Assembly: GCA_007844125.1 (NCBI GenBank)
Contig: CM017564.1
Span: 24,670,263 to 24,734,262 of the forward strand
Length of the DNA stretch: 64,000 nucleotides
DNA from: Sinonovacula constricta
Taxonomy: Eukaryota; Mollusca; Bivalvia; Cardiida; Solecurtidae
Direction of reading: 5' to 3'
Shown here: positions 1 through 13,006 of the stretch, piece by piece
Layout: each line of letters begins with the position of its first letter
Numbering within the stretch: the first letter of the stretch is position 1
Made by a program: the position numbers and the translations under genes
Notes under the pieces: model-generated
The model's database searches: none
The model's input: the letters and a program-made list of their open reading frames with translations, nothing else
Told to the model about the DNA's origin: nothing

Positions 1-3000
1 TAGATACAGGGCAAGCAAAATACCGCAATACAGTCCTTACTTAGATACAGGGCAAGCAAAACACCACAATACAGTCCTTAGTTAGATACTGGGTAAGCAA
101 AACACCGCAATACAGTCCTAAGGTAGATACAGGGTAAGCAAAACACTACAATATTGTCCTTAGTTAGATACAGAGAAAGCAAAACACCGCAATACAGTCC
201 TAAGGTAGATACAGGGTAAGTAAACACCACAATACAGTCCTTAGTTAGATACAGGGCAAGCAAAACACCACAATACAGTCCTTAGTTAGATACAGGGTAA
301 GCAAAACACCACAATACAGTCCTTAGTTAGATACTGGGTAAGCAAAACACCACAATACTGTCCTTAGTTAGAGACAGGGCAAGCTAAACACCGCAATACA
401 GTCCTTAGTTAGATACAGGGCAAGCAAAACACCACAATACTGTCCTAAGTTAAATACAGGGCAAGCAAAACACCACAATACTGTCCTTAGTTAGATACAG
501 GGTAAGCTAAACACCACAATACAGTCCTTAGTTAGATACAGGGTAAGCTAAACACCACAATACAGTCCTTAGTTAGATACAGGGCAAGCTAAACACCACA
601 ATACAGTCCTTAGTTAGATACAGGGCAAGCTAAACACCACAATACTGTCCTAAGTTAAATACAGGGCAAGCAAAACACCACAATACTGTCCTTAGTTAGA
701 TACAGGGCAAGCTAAACACCACAATACTGTCCTAAGTTAAATACAGGGCAAGCTAAACACCGCAATACAGTCCTTAGTTAGATACAGGGCAAGCTAAACA
801 CCACAATACTGTCCTAAGTTAAATACAGGGCAAGCAAAACACCACAATACTGTCCTTAGTTAGATACTGGGTAAGCTAAACACCACAATACTGTCCTTAG
901 TTAGATACAGGGTAAGCTAAACACCACAATACTGTCCTTAGTTAGATACTGGGTAAGCAAAACACCGCAATACAGTCCTAAGGTAGATACAGGATAAGCA
1001 AAACACTACAATATTGTCCTTAGTTAGATACAGAGAAAGCAAAACACCGCAATACAGTCCTAAGGTAGATACAGGGTAAGTAAACACCACAATACAGTCC
1101 TTAGTTAGATACAGGGCAAGCAAAACACCACAATACAGTCCTTAGTTAGATACAGGGTAAGCAAAACACCACAATACAGTCCTTAGTTAGATACTGGGTA
1201 AGCAAAACACCACAATACTGTCCTTAGTTAGATACAGGGCAAGCTAAACACCGCAATACAGTCCTTAGTTAGATACAGGGCAAGCAAAACACCACAATAC
1301 AGTCCTTAGTTAGATATAGGGTAAGCTAAACACCGCAATACAGTCCTTAGTTAGATACAGGGTAAGCAAAACACCACAATACTGTCCTTAGTTAGATACA
1401 GGGCAAGCTAAACACCGCAATACAGTCCTTAGTTAGATACAGGGCAAGCAAAACACCACAATACAGTCCTTAGTTAGATATAGGGTAAGCTAAACACCGC
1501 AATACAGTCCTTAGTTAAATACAGGGCAAGCAAAACACCGTAATACAGTCCTTAGTTAGATACAGGGCAAGCAAAACACCACAATACTGTCCTTAGTTAG
1601 ATACAGGGTAAGCAAAACACCACAATACTGTCCTAAGTTAAATACAGGGCAAGCAAAACACCACAATACAGTCCTTAGTTAGATACTGGGTAAGCAAAAC
1701 ACCACAATACTGTCCTTAGTTAGATACAGGGCATGCTAAACACCGCAATACAGTCCTTAGTTAGATACAGGGCAAGCAAAACACCACAATACTGTCCTAA
1801 GTTAAATACAGGGCAAGCAAAACACCACAATACAGTCCTAAGGTAGATACAGGGTAAGCAAAACACCACAATACTGTTCTTAGTTAGATAAAGGGTAAGT
1901 AAACACCACAATACAGTCCTTAGTTAGATACAGAGTAAGCAAAACACCACAATACAGTCCTTAGTTAGATACAGGGCAAGCAAAACACCGCAATACAGTC
2001 CTTAGTTAGATACAGGGCAAGCAAAATACCACAATACTGTCCTTCGTTAGATACAGAGCAAGCAAAACACCACAATACTGTCCTAAGTTAGATACAGGGT
2101 AAGCAAAAGACCGCAATACAGTCCTTAGTTAGATACAGAGTAAGCAAAACACCACAATACAGTCCTTAGTTAGATACTGGGTAAGCAAAACACCACAATA
2201 CTGTCCTTAGTTAGATACAGGGTAAGCTAAACACCGCAATACAGTCCTTAGTTAGATACAGGGCAAGCAAAACACCACAATACTGTCCTTAGTTAGATAC
2301 AGGGCAAGCAAAACACCACAATACTGTTCTTAGTTAGATACAGGGTAAGCAAAAGACCGCAATACAGTCCTAAGGTAGATACAGGGTAAGCAAAACACCG
2401 CAATACAGTCCTTAGTTAGATACAGAGTAAGCACAACACCACAATACTGTTCTAAGTTAGATACAGGGTAAGCAAAACACCACAATACTGTTCTTAGTTA
2501 GATACAGGGTAAGTAAACACCACAATACAGTCTTTAGTTAGATACAGAGTAAGCAAAACACCACAATACAGTCCTCAGTTAGATACAGGGTAAGCAAACA
2601 ACACAATACAGTCCTTAGTTAGATACAGAGTAAGCAAAACACCACAATACAGTCCTTAGTTAGATACAGGGCAAGCAAAACACCAAAATACAGTCCTTAG
2701 TTAGATATAGGGTAAGCAAAACACCACAATAATGTCCTTAGTTAGATCCAGGGTAAGTAAACACCACAATACAGTCCTTAGTTAGATACAGAGTAAGCAA
2801 AACACCACAATACAGTCCTTAGTTAGATACAGGGTAAGCAAACAACACAATACTGCCCTTAGTTAGATACAGAGTAAGCAAAACACCACAATAAGTCCTT
2901 AGTTAGATACAGGGCAAGCAAAACACCAAAATACAGTCCTTAGTTAGATATAGGGTAAGCACAACACCGCAATACAGTCCTTAGTTGGAGAAAGGGTAAG

Positions 3001-4000
3001 CAAAACACCACAATACTGTCCTTAGTTAGATCCAGGGTAAGTCAACACCGCAATACCGTCCTTAGTTAGATACAGGGGAAGCAAAAAACAATAATACAGC
3101 CCTTAGTTAGATACAGGGTAAGCAAAACACCACAATACTGTCCTTAGTTAGATACAGGGTAAGTAAAACACCACAATACAGTCCTTAGTTAGATACAGGG
3201 CAAGCAAAACACGGCAATACAGTCCTTAGTTAGATACAGGGCAAGCAAAACACCACAATACAGTCCTTAGTTAGATACAGGGTAAGCAAAACACCACATT
3301 ACAGTCCTTAGTTAGATACAGAGTAAGTAAACACCGCAATACAGTTCTTAGTTAGATACAAGGCAAGCAAAACACCACAATACTGTCCTTAGTCAGATAC
3401 AGGGTAAGCAAAACACCACAATACTGTCCTTAGTCAGATACAGGGTAAGCTAAACACCGCAACACAGTCCTTAGTTAGATACAGAGTAAGTAAACACCGC
3501 AATACTGTCCTTAGTTAGATACAGGGTAAGCTAAACACCGCAATACAGTCCTTAGGTAGATACAGAGTAGGCAAAACACGGCAATACAGTCCTTAGTTAG
3601 ATACAGGGCAAGCAAAACACCACAATACAGTCCTTAGTCAGATACAGGGTAAGCTAAACACCGCAATACAGTCCTTAGTTAGATACAGAGTAAGTAAACA
3701 CCGCAATACTGTCCTTAGTTAGATACAGGGTAAGCTAAACACCGCAATACAGTCCTTAGTTAGATACAGGGTAAGCTAAACACCGCAATGCCGTCCTTAG
3801 TTAGATACAGGGCAAGCAAAACACCACAATACTGTCCTTAGTTAGATACAGGGTAAGCTAAACACCACAATACAGTCATTGGTTAGATACAGGGTAAGCT
3901 AAACACTGCAATACAGTCCTTAGTTAGATACAGGGTAAGCTAAACACAGCAATACAGTCATTGGTTAGATACAGGGTAAGCTAAACACTGCAAAACAGTC
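1..4000. repeat. 41-bp satellite array, about 97 copies
   Basis: The whole stretch is a head-to-tail array with a 41-bp period; each unit contains the words TTAGTTAGATACAGGG and CACCACAATACAGTCC with a few variable positions (T/A before GTCC, GG/GA, CAAGC/TAAGC/TAAGT). Divergence is low. Short minus-strand reading frames in it are by-products of the repeat. Blocks starting near 78 and 938 are almost identical over at least 190 bp, so there is a higher-order period of about 860 bp (21 units). The array starts before the window and decays at about 3990-4000. Confidence 0.97.
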
Positions 4001-4420
4001 AGTTCTTATAGCTTCATTGCACTTGAAACAGGTATTACTTATCGCTTTCTAAATTGGCTAACATCCACTGGATTGGTTTCCTCTTAAAGTGTTTTGCTGT
4101 TTTCTTGTGTAGAAATATATTGTTTCTATTCCACATGGCACACACTCCGCACTCATAGCTGATTTAGTCAAACAAATATTATGATGTTTTAAAACACACA
4201 TATTTTTAAAAATAAATACATTTGATTTTCGACTGACTATAAGATTTAACACATATGTGCGATATTTTGCTGGACGTAGCAGTGATTCTTATTGAAGATT
4301 ATAAAATACAACTTTCTGTTACTTTCTTCTTCTTTTTTTTCAATTTATAATTAGACTAGTGTGAGTCCTCGAAAATATATCAGGATTTTTTATATTCACC
4401 ATGTTGTTTATTTTGTTTAG
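4001..4420. other. AT-rich non-coding stretch, probably intron
   Basis: No gene or recognisable repeat is seen between the satellite and the first laminin G exon. A pyrimidine-rich tract ending TTTTGTTTAG leads into the exon and would serve as its splice acceptor, so this is probably part of an intron whose upstream exon lies beyond the satellite, outside the window. Confidence 0.5.
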
Positions 4421-7400
4421 AGCCCACTTCAAGATCAAGTTCAAGACGATCAGCAACAAAGGAGTTATTTACTATGCGGAAGGCGAGTATAACCGGCGCC
4501 GTGTTTACGACTACGAGGCGTTATTCCTCCGCGACGGATACCTGCACTACTTTCTGTTCAACCCCGGGGAGTACAGTATAGGTTCGTCGTTCGGTTTCCA
4601 TGGACAAAGTAACGTCACTCTCAATGATGGATACTGGCACACGGTAAGAAAAATATTGATTTTAGTTTTCTGTTGTTTGTAATTGTTGTTTAGTATTTTG
4701 TTTTTCTTCTTTTAAGTTTCACATTTAAAAGGCTTGGAGATAGTTCTTGAACAACAAATGAGACCATTTGTTAAACTAAAGGTTATTCCTATCAAACATG
4801 AAATCCCTGTATATTTGATGTCCTATGTAAATGTAAACACATATCGTGAAATAAACAGCTCTAAATGCTCATTCCTTCAAAATCTATAAATAAGCACAGT
4901 GGGGATTTTTTGTGCGCTAAAAATAGATATAGACGACAGAGTGGACTACCTGGATGAATTTAGGTGGTCACGTGGTTTTCTTGGTCTAAAAATAGCTAAC
5001 TGTGCAGCATGGCTCAGATAGAAAATACATATTTGTACTGAAGAGTGGGGTGGAGTGTTATGCTTCATATTTCACACAGATGTAGTACATTAATAAACAC
5101 CATTTCGGGGGACCTTTTTAAGCAATAATAATTTATCTGGTTGTTTGAGAGAAAAAAATATAACCTTTAAAGTGGTTCGGAAACCATAAAGGGAATCTCC
5201 AACCAATCTCACTTGAACACTTAAACAAACGAGACGCTTCTAAGGCACCCTTTGTGCAATTGACTTTTTGTTCAATTCATCGGGGCGCAACTATGACGCC
5301 AATTTCACGTTGATAGTCTTCTTGGACACCCACGACCGATCCATTCTGTTACTCTCCATTCATCGTCCGTGGGATATTTTGTTCACTTTTCGTCCGTGTC
5401 TGGTAATGGTATTTCATTGGTCGCTTCATAATTCGATGCAGATTTCAGTCTAATGATAAAGCTCGTTCTTTCATTGTTTCGACAGACTTGTTAACATGGC
5501 GACGTCATTTTTATACTTCTAGTCTCCACGCTGAAGAGGATGGATTTTGTAATCAGTATTATGATTGGCCAATTATTTGCTATTCACTTCGATAAGACGA
5601 CAGAAATTTACCAATAAACCCACGGTCGACGAATGTAGTAAAACGGAATAGTCGAGCGTGGGTATTCGACGATGTTTGATAGTGTATTGTGTTGCAATTT
5701 TATGTCTGCCATCTTTCAACGTAAGCAGAAACACCGTTAAGACCATGAAAACATTAATGTGACAGAATCGGAATGTCACTATGTTTCACCCTATTTCTAT
5801 CTGTGCACTTGTTTTAATTATCTCATGTCACAGGTTGAATTTTACCGAAACCGCGAGACTCAAACCATCAACCCTGACGGAAGCCGGCAGCGGGTCGTGT
5901 ACCAGACCGGGCTTGTGGTCAATGGGACCGTGATGGCGCAGGACAACCGATTCCGACAGGGAGTCAAGATCTCCGAGCCAATCGTCCTTGGGGAGGATCC
6001 GCACAAGGAGGCCAGAGGGGTAAGATTCAGCAACTTCGGTCTTGCTTTTTTAATAAATACATTATTGGGCAGTTCGAAGACGAGACTAGGTAGGTGATAT
6101 GACTGGGTGTAGTATCATGCCAAGTGTTCACGGCATGCTTTACACAGTTAAAGTAATACTTTATTTGCTTTAAGTAGATACTGTTTCCAAATAACTGAAG
6201 TACTGGCGGTGGAATTATAAACCCATCAATCAATAGCTGAGAATCGCTCTCAGAACAAAATACGTATGTTTGCTTGAGTGTATGTTGAGCTGTTTTAACG
6301 ACTGTCGTGGCCCAGATCGAAAAAACAATAACATAAATAGCGGTGTAGAGTTTGTGTGCTTACATTTAAAAATTGGCACGTCCGATCTTACTTATGTCAC
6401 TGGTGACGGTTTTGTAAACAAAAGCACAAGAGGTTTTCCTAAGAAATACTCTTTACGCCTACTACTGTTTAATGTAACGCGTTAACCGTCATAACTGTGA
6501 CTATCCAATACATAGTTCCCACATCAGTGACGATCCCTTACCTTGGCAGCCATCTTGGATGGTAACTTCAAGTGATTTTCAGATGAATTGTTTAGAAGCG
6601 TAAATTTTATTTTCCTGTAATTTCTTCATTTGTGGTCTAAATATTAAAAGCTATGCACCACTGGAAAGCTCTTGAAATTCGTACTTTTAGTATACAATAT
6701 ATTTAAAATTTATAAATGCAAAAAAGAATTAATAGACAGAAATAAGTAAAATTATTGGCCCATCCTTAAACAAAATGAACAAAAGTCTTTTTTGATTGTA
6801 TTGTTTTTACCTTTTAAACAATCAAAATATAGTTTTGATATTAAAAACACTTCATAAATGCTGTTTTGTTTGAGTAAAATAGACTGAAAAATAAAAACAC
6901 AATGGTGAGTTTAATACAGCACATATTTCCAGATTTCGGCCTAAATTAGCTTCTGCCTTCAAAGATGGCTGCCACAGTGATATCGGTGCCTATGACATCA
7001 CATGGGAACTTTCCAATACCCACATAAGTTTTCTTGAAGACTGGTATGTCTTTAAGCCCCTACTCATCAGTTTCGCTTGTGTCATACGCCTGCTTGCGAC
7101 CACTGATTTTGAACACAAATATTGTAAATTGACGTTCCGCAACGCCCTTTTCTCTGAAGGATCGCTGTTTTATTGTAACAGTTTTTATACATGCTAAGCT
7201 ATGTCAGCCTGTCTTTGCCCTTCAGACTACAGCCTGGGGATTCAAGGGAAAGATTCGTGATTTCCAACAGGTGTCACGGAACCACTTTTTCAACAACCCT
7301 TCATCCTACGCAGAAGAGGTGAGCCATTGTAACATAGAGGAACCTGTTGCTGCCTAGAGACGCCATGTCAACTTGCCACACCCCTTAACAGCATTGATGA

Positions 7401-8733
7401 ACATATATGTGTATAGAGATGTCATTTTACATGCCACGCCCATATTTTAATATTGACAAAACTGTATTTATCTAGATACCACACAACCACATGCTTCGTC
7501 CTACATTGAGAAAAAAGATGACATGCCTACTATCTTCAGCCGTTACAAAATTGAGTTAGAGAACATGCTGCTGTCTACAGACAACACACTCATTGACTAC
7601 ACCCATTAAACACCATTGAGAAAAAACGTGCTTCAGACGACATACATAAATGCCATGTTTAAACTACAAAGATGACATAATCTTCAGCTGCCTATAAACG
7701 ACACGCCCACTTGCCATGCATATAAACGACACGCCCACTTGCCATGCATATAAACGACACACCATCTTGCCATGAATATAATCGACACGCCCACTTGCCA
7801 TGCATATAGACGACACGCCATCTTGCCATGCATATAAACGACACGCCCACTTGCCATGCATTTAAGCGACCCGCCATCTTGCCATGCATATAAACGACCC
7901 GCCATCTTGCCATTCATATAATCGACACGCCCACTTGCCATGCATATAAACGACACGTCCGCTTGCCATGCATATATTTTAAAGAACCCGGCGTCGAATT
8001 TTACAGTATTATTCAACCGATAGCAGCATTTAGACTACATGAACATTTTTCACGACCATTTTTCAACATTAATCAACCGTTTTCACAATAAATACAATGC
8101 GCCCACATCCTACGCCCATACAGCAATGTTAACAAAACAACATGAAGCTGCCTCAAGAAGGCACGCCAACTTGCCACGCCTATTTGTAGCAGTGATGAAC
8201 GAGTAGTAGCATTTAGTCAACACCGCTATTTGCCAAACCCAATTTTGTGGAACCGGTAACGGCTAAGAATGATCAGGTCCCTTTGCTCCACCCATAAATC
8301 AACAGCGAGAAACGTGACGACTCTCCTGTGCTACAAAGTTAGATTGGTTGACTGATGGGGCTATGAAACAACAGCAAATTTGGGGTACATCATTATCAAC
8401 TAAGTGCAGGACGTATCTGGTTTGAGAAAATCCAGATTTTAAAATAGGCGTGAAACTATTAGGCTAAATATATTTGTATTTTGACAGGTTACTTCTAACA
8501 ATTTGTTTTACACATAAATCGACGCTTTATAATTCTGAAAACATTTATTAACGTTCCAAGGTTACTTGATGCTTAAACGGGCTCGATTGTTTTATATACT
8601 GCTATATGTCATTGAAAGTAAATTGTAAATAAGACATTTGTGGCAAACTAGAAAATATTAATTTTTACCTCTTCATTTTTATGTACATATTACATTCTTT
8701 CAGGAATTTGTACTGAAACACAGGTGGAGATAA
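4421..8733 (+). CDS. Laminin G domain protein, 3' end of gene (partial, 4 exons)
   Basis: Four exons join in frame: 4421-4643, 5834-6019, 7226-7318 and 8704-8733 (stop TAA 8731-8733). Every donor is GTAAG or GTGAG, every acceptor is CAG or TAG, and all three internal junctions are phase 0. The peptide reads as one laminin G (LamG/concanavalin-like sandwich) domain: a strand with ALFLRDGYLHYFLF, the DGYWHT-VEFYRNR motif spanning the first junction, and the closing GFKGKIRDFQ motif before a short tail ending HRWR. LamG domains bind carbohydrate, laminin or cell-surface partners in extracellular proteins. No cysteine is present in the visible domain, which is unusual because many LamG domains have a C-terminal disulfide. 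The 5' part of the gene is outside the window, so the full protein (agrin-, neurexin-, collagen- or perlecan-like) cannot be named. No transmembrane segment follows the domain, so the product is probably secreted. Confidence 0.85.
4860..5190. mobile_element. MITE-A copy (degenerate)
   Basis: Lies in the first visible intron of the laminin G gene. Shares the words CTATAAATAA, GCTAAAAATAG, AAAATAGCTAACTG, GCATGGCTCAGATAG and the ATGCTTCA region with copies at 15990, 18226, 26203, 57755 and 62523. Ends are eroded and no target duplication is visible. Confidence 0.6.
6085..6235 (+). mobile_element. SINE1 fragment, 3' part
   Basis: Reads as the inverse of the SINE1 body found at 36645-36950 (words GTTCACGGCATGC, CTGTTTCCAAATAACTGAAGTA). 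The tRNA-like head is missing, so this is a truncated old copy in the laminin G gene intron. Confidence 0.7.
6512..7011. mobile_element. 500-bp non-autonomous DNA transposon with 8-bp TSD
   Basis: Bounded by terminal inverted repeats (ATAGTTCCCAC at the left, complement of GTTCCCATG at the right) and flanked by the exact 8-bp direct repeat TCCAATAC (6504-6511 and 7012-7019). No coding capacity. A second copy lies at 49842-50349. Each end carries a GCAGCCATCTT/AAGATGGCTGC word. An 8-bp duplication fits hAT or P superfamilies; family assignment is inference. Confidence 0.85.
7692..7975. repeat. 28-bp minisatellite, about 10 copies
   Basis: Tandem units containing CGACACGCCCACTTGCCATG and CATATAAA. 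It lies in the last intron of the laminin G gene. The unit has no stop codon in some minus frames, which creates spurious reading frames of 65-110 codons there. Confidence 0.93.
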
Positions 8734-8760
8734 ATTGTGCTCATTTGTCATTGTAAATGT

Positions 8761-8766
8761 AATAAA
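8761..8766 (+). promoter_or_regulatory. Polyadenylation signal of the laminin G gene
   Basis: AATAAA 28 bp after the TAA stop, followed by a T/G-rich stretch. The 3' UTR would be very short (about 50 nt). Confidence 0.6.
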
Positions 8767-8879
8767 GGTTTGTAGATTAAATGCAGCCTTTGACCTTCTT
8801 TCTAAAACCCATTGCTTTTTTTTTTCAAAACAGTTTTTATATTTTCATATGTACATTGCATTGACAAATTGATTGTCAT

Positions 8880-9370
8880 TATGCAGATGTGCTGCTATCA
8901 TTGGTGGAGGAACGCCCATTACAAATTCCGAAGTCTACAATAATAAATGTGATTTGACCAGTTACTTGTCCTATTAAAATATTGTTTTTGTTATATCACA
9001 CTGATACCAAATATGGTTAAATTGGCAACGTCCAGCATGTTATTGGTGGAGGAACACGCCTTATAAAAAAATTCCACACTCCAGAATTATAAATGCGACT
9101 TAGAAGTTACTTGACCTATTAAAATATTGTTGTTGTTTTTGTTGTTGTTACATCACACCGGCACCAACTGTGGTTAAATTGGCAACATCAAACTAACTGT
9201 TGTTGGAGGAACGCTAAGTACAAATAAATTCCTAACTCCAAAATCAATCAGGCAACTTGTCCAGTTACTTGCCCTATTAAAATGTTTTTGTGTTGTTTTT
9301 GTTTTTACTGACACCAATTATGGTTTTATTGGCTGTTAATGCAACTTGACCAATTAATTAACCTATTAAA
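8880..9370. repeat. Degenerate tandem repeat, period about 140-160 bp, 3 copies
   Basis: Each unit has a TTGGTGGAGGAACGC word (8901, 9043, 9202), CCAGTTACTTG and CCTATTAAAATATTG, and a TGGTTAAATTGGCAAC word. The last word block resembles the body of SINE2, so the unit may have grown from a SINE fragment. Confidence 0.75.
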
Positions 9371-10169
9371 ATTAGCTGTCCATTTAATTGTAAACAATTA
9401 TTCCAATGTTTTAACTGAATATTTTTGACAGTATTTTGAGCAATGATCCTTAGTAACATAAAAAACCATGCCAACGCCAGCAAGAAACTTTTGCTCTACT
9501 TTCAAAGAAAACAAATCTTTCTTTTTTTAAAAACTTTATTTCAAGGATTTTCTATAGATGCAAGAAGATGGTAGGTAGGACAATCCAAAGAAGGTGAGTA
9601 TGATAAATGATGGAAACAAAATGACTGTTTAAGTTAAAACATTTAGTTTTATACATTATATTATACATGTTAAGACAAGAAAAATAAAACAAGATAGTTA
9701 TCATAGAACTATAAACAAAAAAGATCAACAGGATAAAGATCAACTAAAGAAATATATAAAAAATACATAAAAAGTTATAAAAAAGTATACTAATAATAGT
9801 TTTCTGAATTATCAGAGTTTCATAGGATAGATATTTAAAAAAAATGTTTCTAGCTAGTTTATGCAATAATTGATTAACCTTTCTAATTGTTATAAATATC
9901 CTGATAAATATAACAAGATAAGTTAAATACCAAAATGATAATAACATTAAAAGCAACAACATTTTCTTGTTATATCCAGTGCAACAACAAATATGCAAGT
10001 AATCCTAACTTCCTTTCACATTCTAACCTATTTTATTTGACCTTTCCTTTTATTTTTCTTCTGTCCATCCTACTTTTGTACATCTCTTATTTTTCTTTCA
10101 AACACAACAGCCTCTCTCCATTTCTCCTTTTTCTTTTTCGATTTTTATTCTTCTTCTCTTGCTTTCTAT
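9371..10169. other. AT-rich intergenic stretch
   Basis: Very AT-rich with T- and A-runs and a long CT-rich strand near 10030-10160. No splice-consistent exon or mobile-element ends are seen. Confidence 0.5.
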
Positions 10170-11190
10170 TTTTAAAATTCCCACATGACTGCCTTGATAA
10201 GGTTCTGTCATTCCAAAGTCAGAAAAAAAAATAATTCCTTGGAAAGTGTTCTTCTACATGAAACAAGCAAGCACAAACTTTAACAAAATTCCCACATGAC
10301 TGCTTTTTTCAGGTCTTATCAATCTAGAAAAAAGCAGTTCTTTAGAAAGATTTGTCTACAAATTTAAACATTGAATTATATATTTCCAAAACAACTCACT
10401 TCACCTTAGGTTGTATCACTTTTCTCACATCTCTTACTGTCTCCCTAGCATAATATTTCTCTATTCTCTTTCTTCCACTCCTTCTCTCAATCTCCATAAC
10501 CCTATTTTTTGCAATAACTTCCTCAATATGCTTTTAACAAGACTCCATTCCTAAATGATCTCTCAAACTAACACTCAAGAAATAAATAACATTGTAAATT
10601 CAGGAGACAGTTTTCCGATACATATATCAAACAGAAAAAAAAATATTTACAAAAATCCCACATGACCACCATTTGAAGGTACTGGCAGGCTAAAGTTTTA
10701 ATAACTTGGCCAGTTTTCCCTAATATATTACAATAAAAACACATGCAATTTAGTATTTACAAAAATCCCACATGACCACCATTTGAAGGTACTGGCAAGC
10801 CAAATTTTTAATAACTTGGCCAGTTTTCCCTATTATATAATCAGCCAAGTTATTACAATATAAACACATGCAATTTTTTTTTTATTTACAGTACAAAAAT
10901 CCCATATGACCACCTTTTGAAGGTACTGGCAGGCTAAAGTTTTAATAACTTGGCCAGTTTTCCCTAATATATTACAATAAAAACACATGCAATTTAGTAT
11001 TTACAAAAATCCCACATGGCCACCTTTTAAAGGTACTGGCAAGCCAAATTTTTTATAACTTGGCCAGTTTTCCCTCATATATTATCAGCTAAGTTATTAC
11101 AACAAAAATACATAGAATTTATATGTACAAAATTCTACTTGACCACTTTTCGAAGTTACTGGCAGTCCAATTTTGTAATAACTTGTAAAG
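10170..11190. repeat. Tandem repeat, period about 110-135 bp, 5 good copies plus decayed ones
   Basis: Units contain CAAAAATCCCACATGACCAC, AAGGTACTGGCA and TAACTTGGCCAGTTTTCCCT. Good copies start near 10648, 10759, 10894, 11003 and 11125. More divergent copies with the CCCACATGACTGC word are at 10178 and 10289. Confidence 0.85.
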
Positions 11191-11357
11191 TTTTCCCTAA
11201 CATATAATCAAAAAAATAAGAGCAGTTAAAATATGTAACAATTTTGTAAATAACTCATATTGCACTTGACCTGCTTTTATCATGTACGTACAATCCAAAC
11301 ACAAATTAAACAAAACAATTATATCTTTTTATTACTAACACAATTTTCTCCCATAAA

Positions 11358-11672
11358 CCCTTTCACTGCTGCTGGACGTACAGCGTACGTCTATTTCTAA
11401 TCACTAGCAATGCTCTTACACGTACACCATACGTCCTGTATAATACTATTTATCAGTGTTCTCAGCATTGCTAATTTTCTATTCCATAGAAATATTCATA
11501 TATCACGTGATAATTATTAAATTTTATATTATTCTAATGATATATAGTTTTACATATTCATCTATAAAACTTCCAAAATTATAAGCAATTTAGTGACGTA
11601 TGGCATTTTCTTCGGAAATTCATGGGAAATTCCTGAGCAAAGGGAGTGGAAAATGGCTAAGCAGGGAAAGGG
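11358..11672. mobile_element. piggyBac-like MITE, about 315 bp
   Basis: Ends are CCCTTTCACTGCTGCTGG at the left and the complement of CCCTTTCCCTGCTTAGCC at the right. TTAA follows the right end (11673-11676); the left flank is a decayed TAAA. CCC.. ends at TTAA sites are typical of piggyBac-type elements. It has two internal CGTACRNCRTACGTC-like palindromic words. Confidence 0.65.
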
Positions 11673-12002
11673 TTAAAAATAAAAATAACAATCAAATAAC
11701 TCTTTACAAAATTTTCACATTACTGACATTTCAGGAACTAGTTTTCATCCTATTTAAATGACACAAATGTTAATCTCCCTTGTGGGTAGGTAGTGTCATT
11801 TACTTTATTTAAGAAACATTATTTTGTTATCAATTGGCTCATTTCATCATAAATGTTTTTAAATATTTAACCAGATACAAGTTTTTGTGTATGTTGCATT
11901 AAGTTAAAATTGGAAAAAATCATACTTTTTACAGTATATTAATACCCAATATCTCCCCAAAAGAAAGGTGTATGGAGTAACAAGAAACGTGGCCATGCCA
12001 CG

Positions 12003-12400
12003 AAACCAGGTTTTCAACGATTTAACACAAGTTATTAAGTGGAAACTGTTTTTCTATTTTTTTGGTAACAGTGACCTTGACCAGACTGGCCCAAAATCCA
12101 ACCCCAAGCTAGGTCTTCATGCAAGTTTGCTATATCGAAAGATTCAGTAAGATTGTGTTTTTTTTTAACGGGAGGTTATTGACGGTAAACTGTTTTTCTA
12201 TTTATAGTAACAGTGACCTTGACCTTGATCTGACTGGCCCCAAATCCAATCTCAAGAAGCTAGGTCTTCATGCAAGCTTGCTATATCCAAAGTTTCAGCA
12301 AGATTGGTTTATCCAAACTCAAGTTATTTACCAGAAACCCTCTGTTTGACCTGCCATACACCAATCTAATAACCACGATTTTTGTTGAAAACCTGGTTTA
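12003..12400. mobile_element. MITE with internal tandem duplication and AGGTCA-type sites
   Basis: Inverted repeats flank it (ACCAGGTTTTCAACGA at 12005-12020; TTGTTGAAAACCTGGT at 12383-12398). Inside are two copies of a unit of roughly 145-150 bp starting with a CAGTGACCTTGACC word and ending CTAGGTCTTCATGCAAG. No coding potential is convincing. Confidence 0.65.
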
Positions 12401-13006
12401 AAACAATAAGAAAATAGAAGCAAACATGCAATAACATTTGTTTACTTCACCTATTTCAAATAAATAGTTGATGTTCACAATGTAAATGATAACTTTTTTA
12501 CAAAATTCCCATGAGATTGCATTTCATGATATTTACAAAACACTGAAACTTACGGTAAGTCAAATATTTTCAATAATTTAAAAATTGTTTCTTTTTTTTA
12601 ACAGTATTTGCAGAGCTTTTATCCATAAAGCCAAGTCGTTAATAAAATGCTCCTAAATAGTAAAAGGTTTTCTTTCTGATAGTTTTCAATATAATGAATT
12701 GTACAGTTTTGGTTACAAATTAATTTCTTATACTGTTATGAGCAAATGACATTTAGAAATAAAATTACATGAACTTTTTTCTTTTGATAGAGAAAGAAGC
12801 AATTTATTCAATTTAAAATGTTCACACTTTACAAGCTAATGCATACTGGTGTTTTGTGGCAAGGAAAATACAAATATTTTGATTTTTATCATTTAATTAA
12901 GGATTGAATGTAATATTTTTAGTACAAGATTAGTTAACATATTTATACAGGTATCAAATTGTCTTTCAATAACAACAGGGGACAGGATGGCAAATCATCT
13001 CTCATT

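Noticed and set aside
78..1911. Short minus-strand frames in the first 2 kb (LYLTKD-type peptides)
   Set aside because: Pure translation of the 41-bp satellite; frame breaks occur wherever unit length varies.
1..4000. CRISPR array
   Set aside because: There are no unique spacers between repeats, the unit is fully repeated, and the window is eukaryotic.
4401..4420. ATG at 4401 as the start of the laminin G protein
   Set aside because: The ATG lies in the pyrimidine-rich acceptor tract ending TTTAG at 4420; a LamG domain starting there would lack its first strands and a signal peptide.
7664..8016. Minus-strand frames of 65-110 codons with MHGKWACRLYAW-type repeats
   Set aside because: Translation of the 28-bp minisatellite inside an intron of the laminin G gene.
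9744..10234. Hydrophobic frames on both strands (84 and 99 codons)
   Set aside because: Phe/Leu/Ile/Ser-rich composition is explained by CT- and AT-rich low-complexity DNA.
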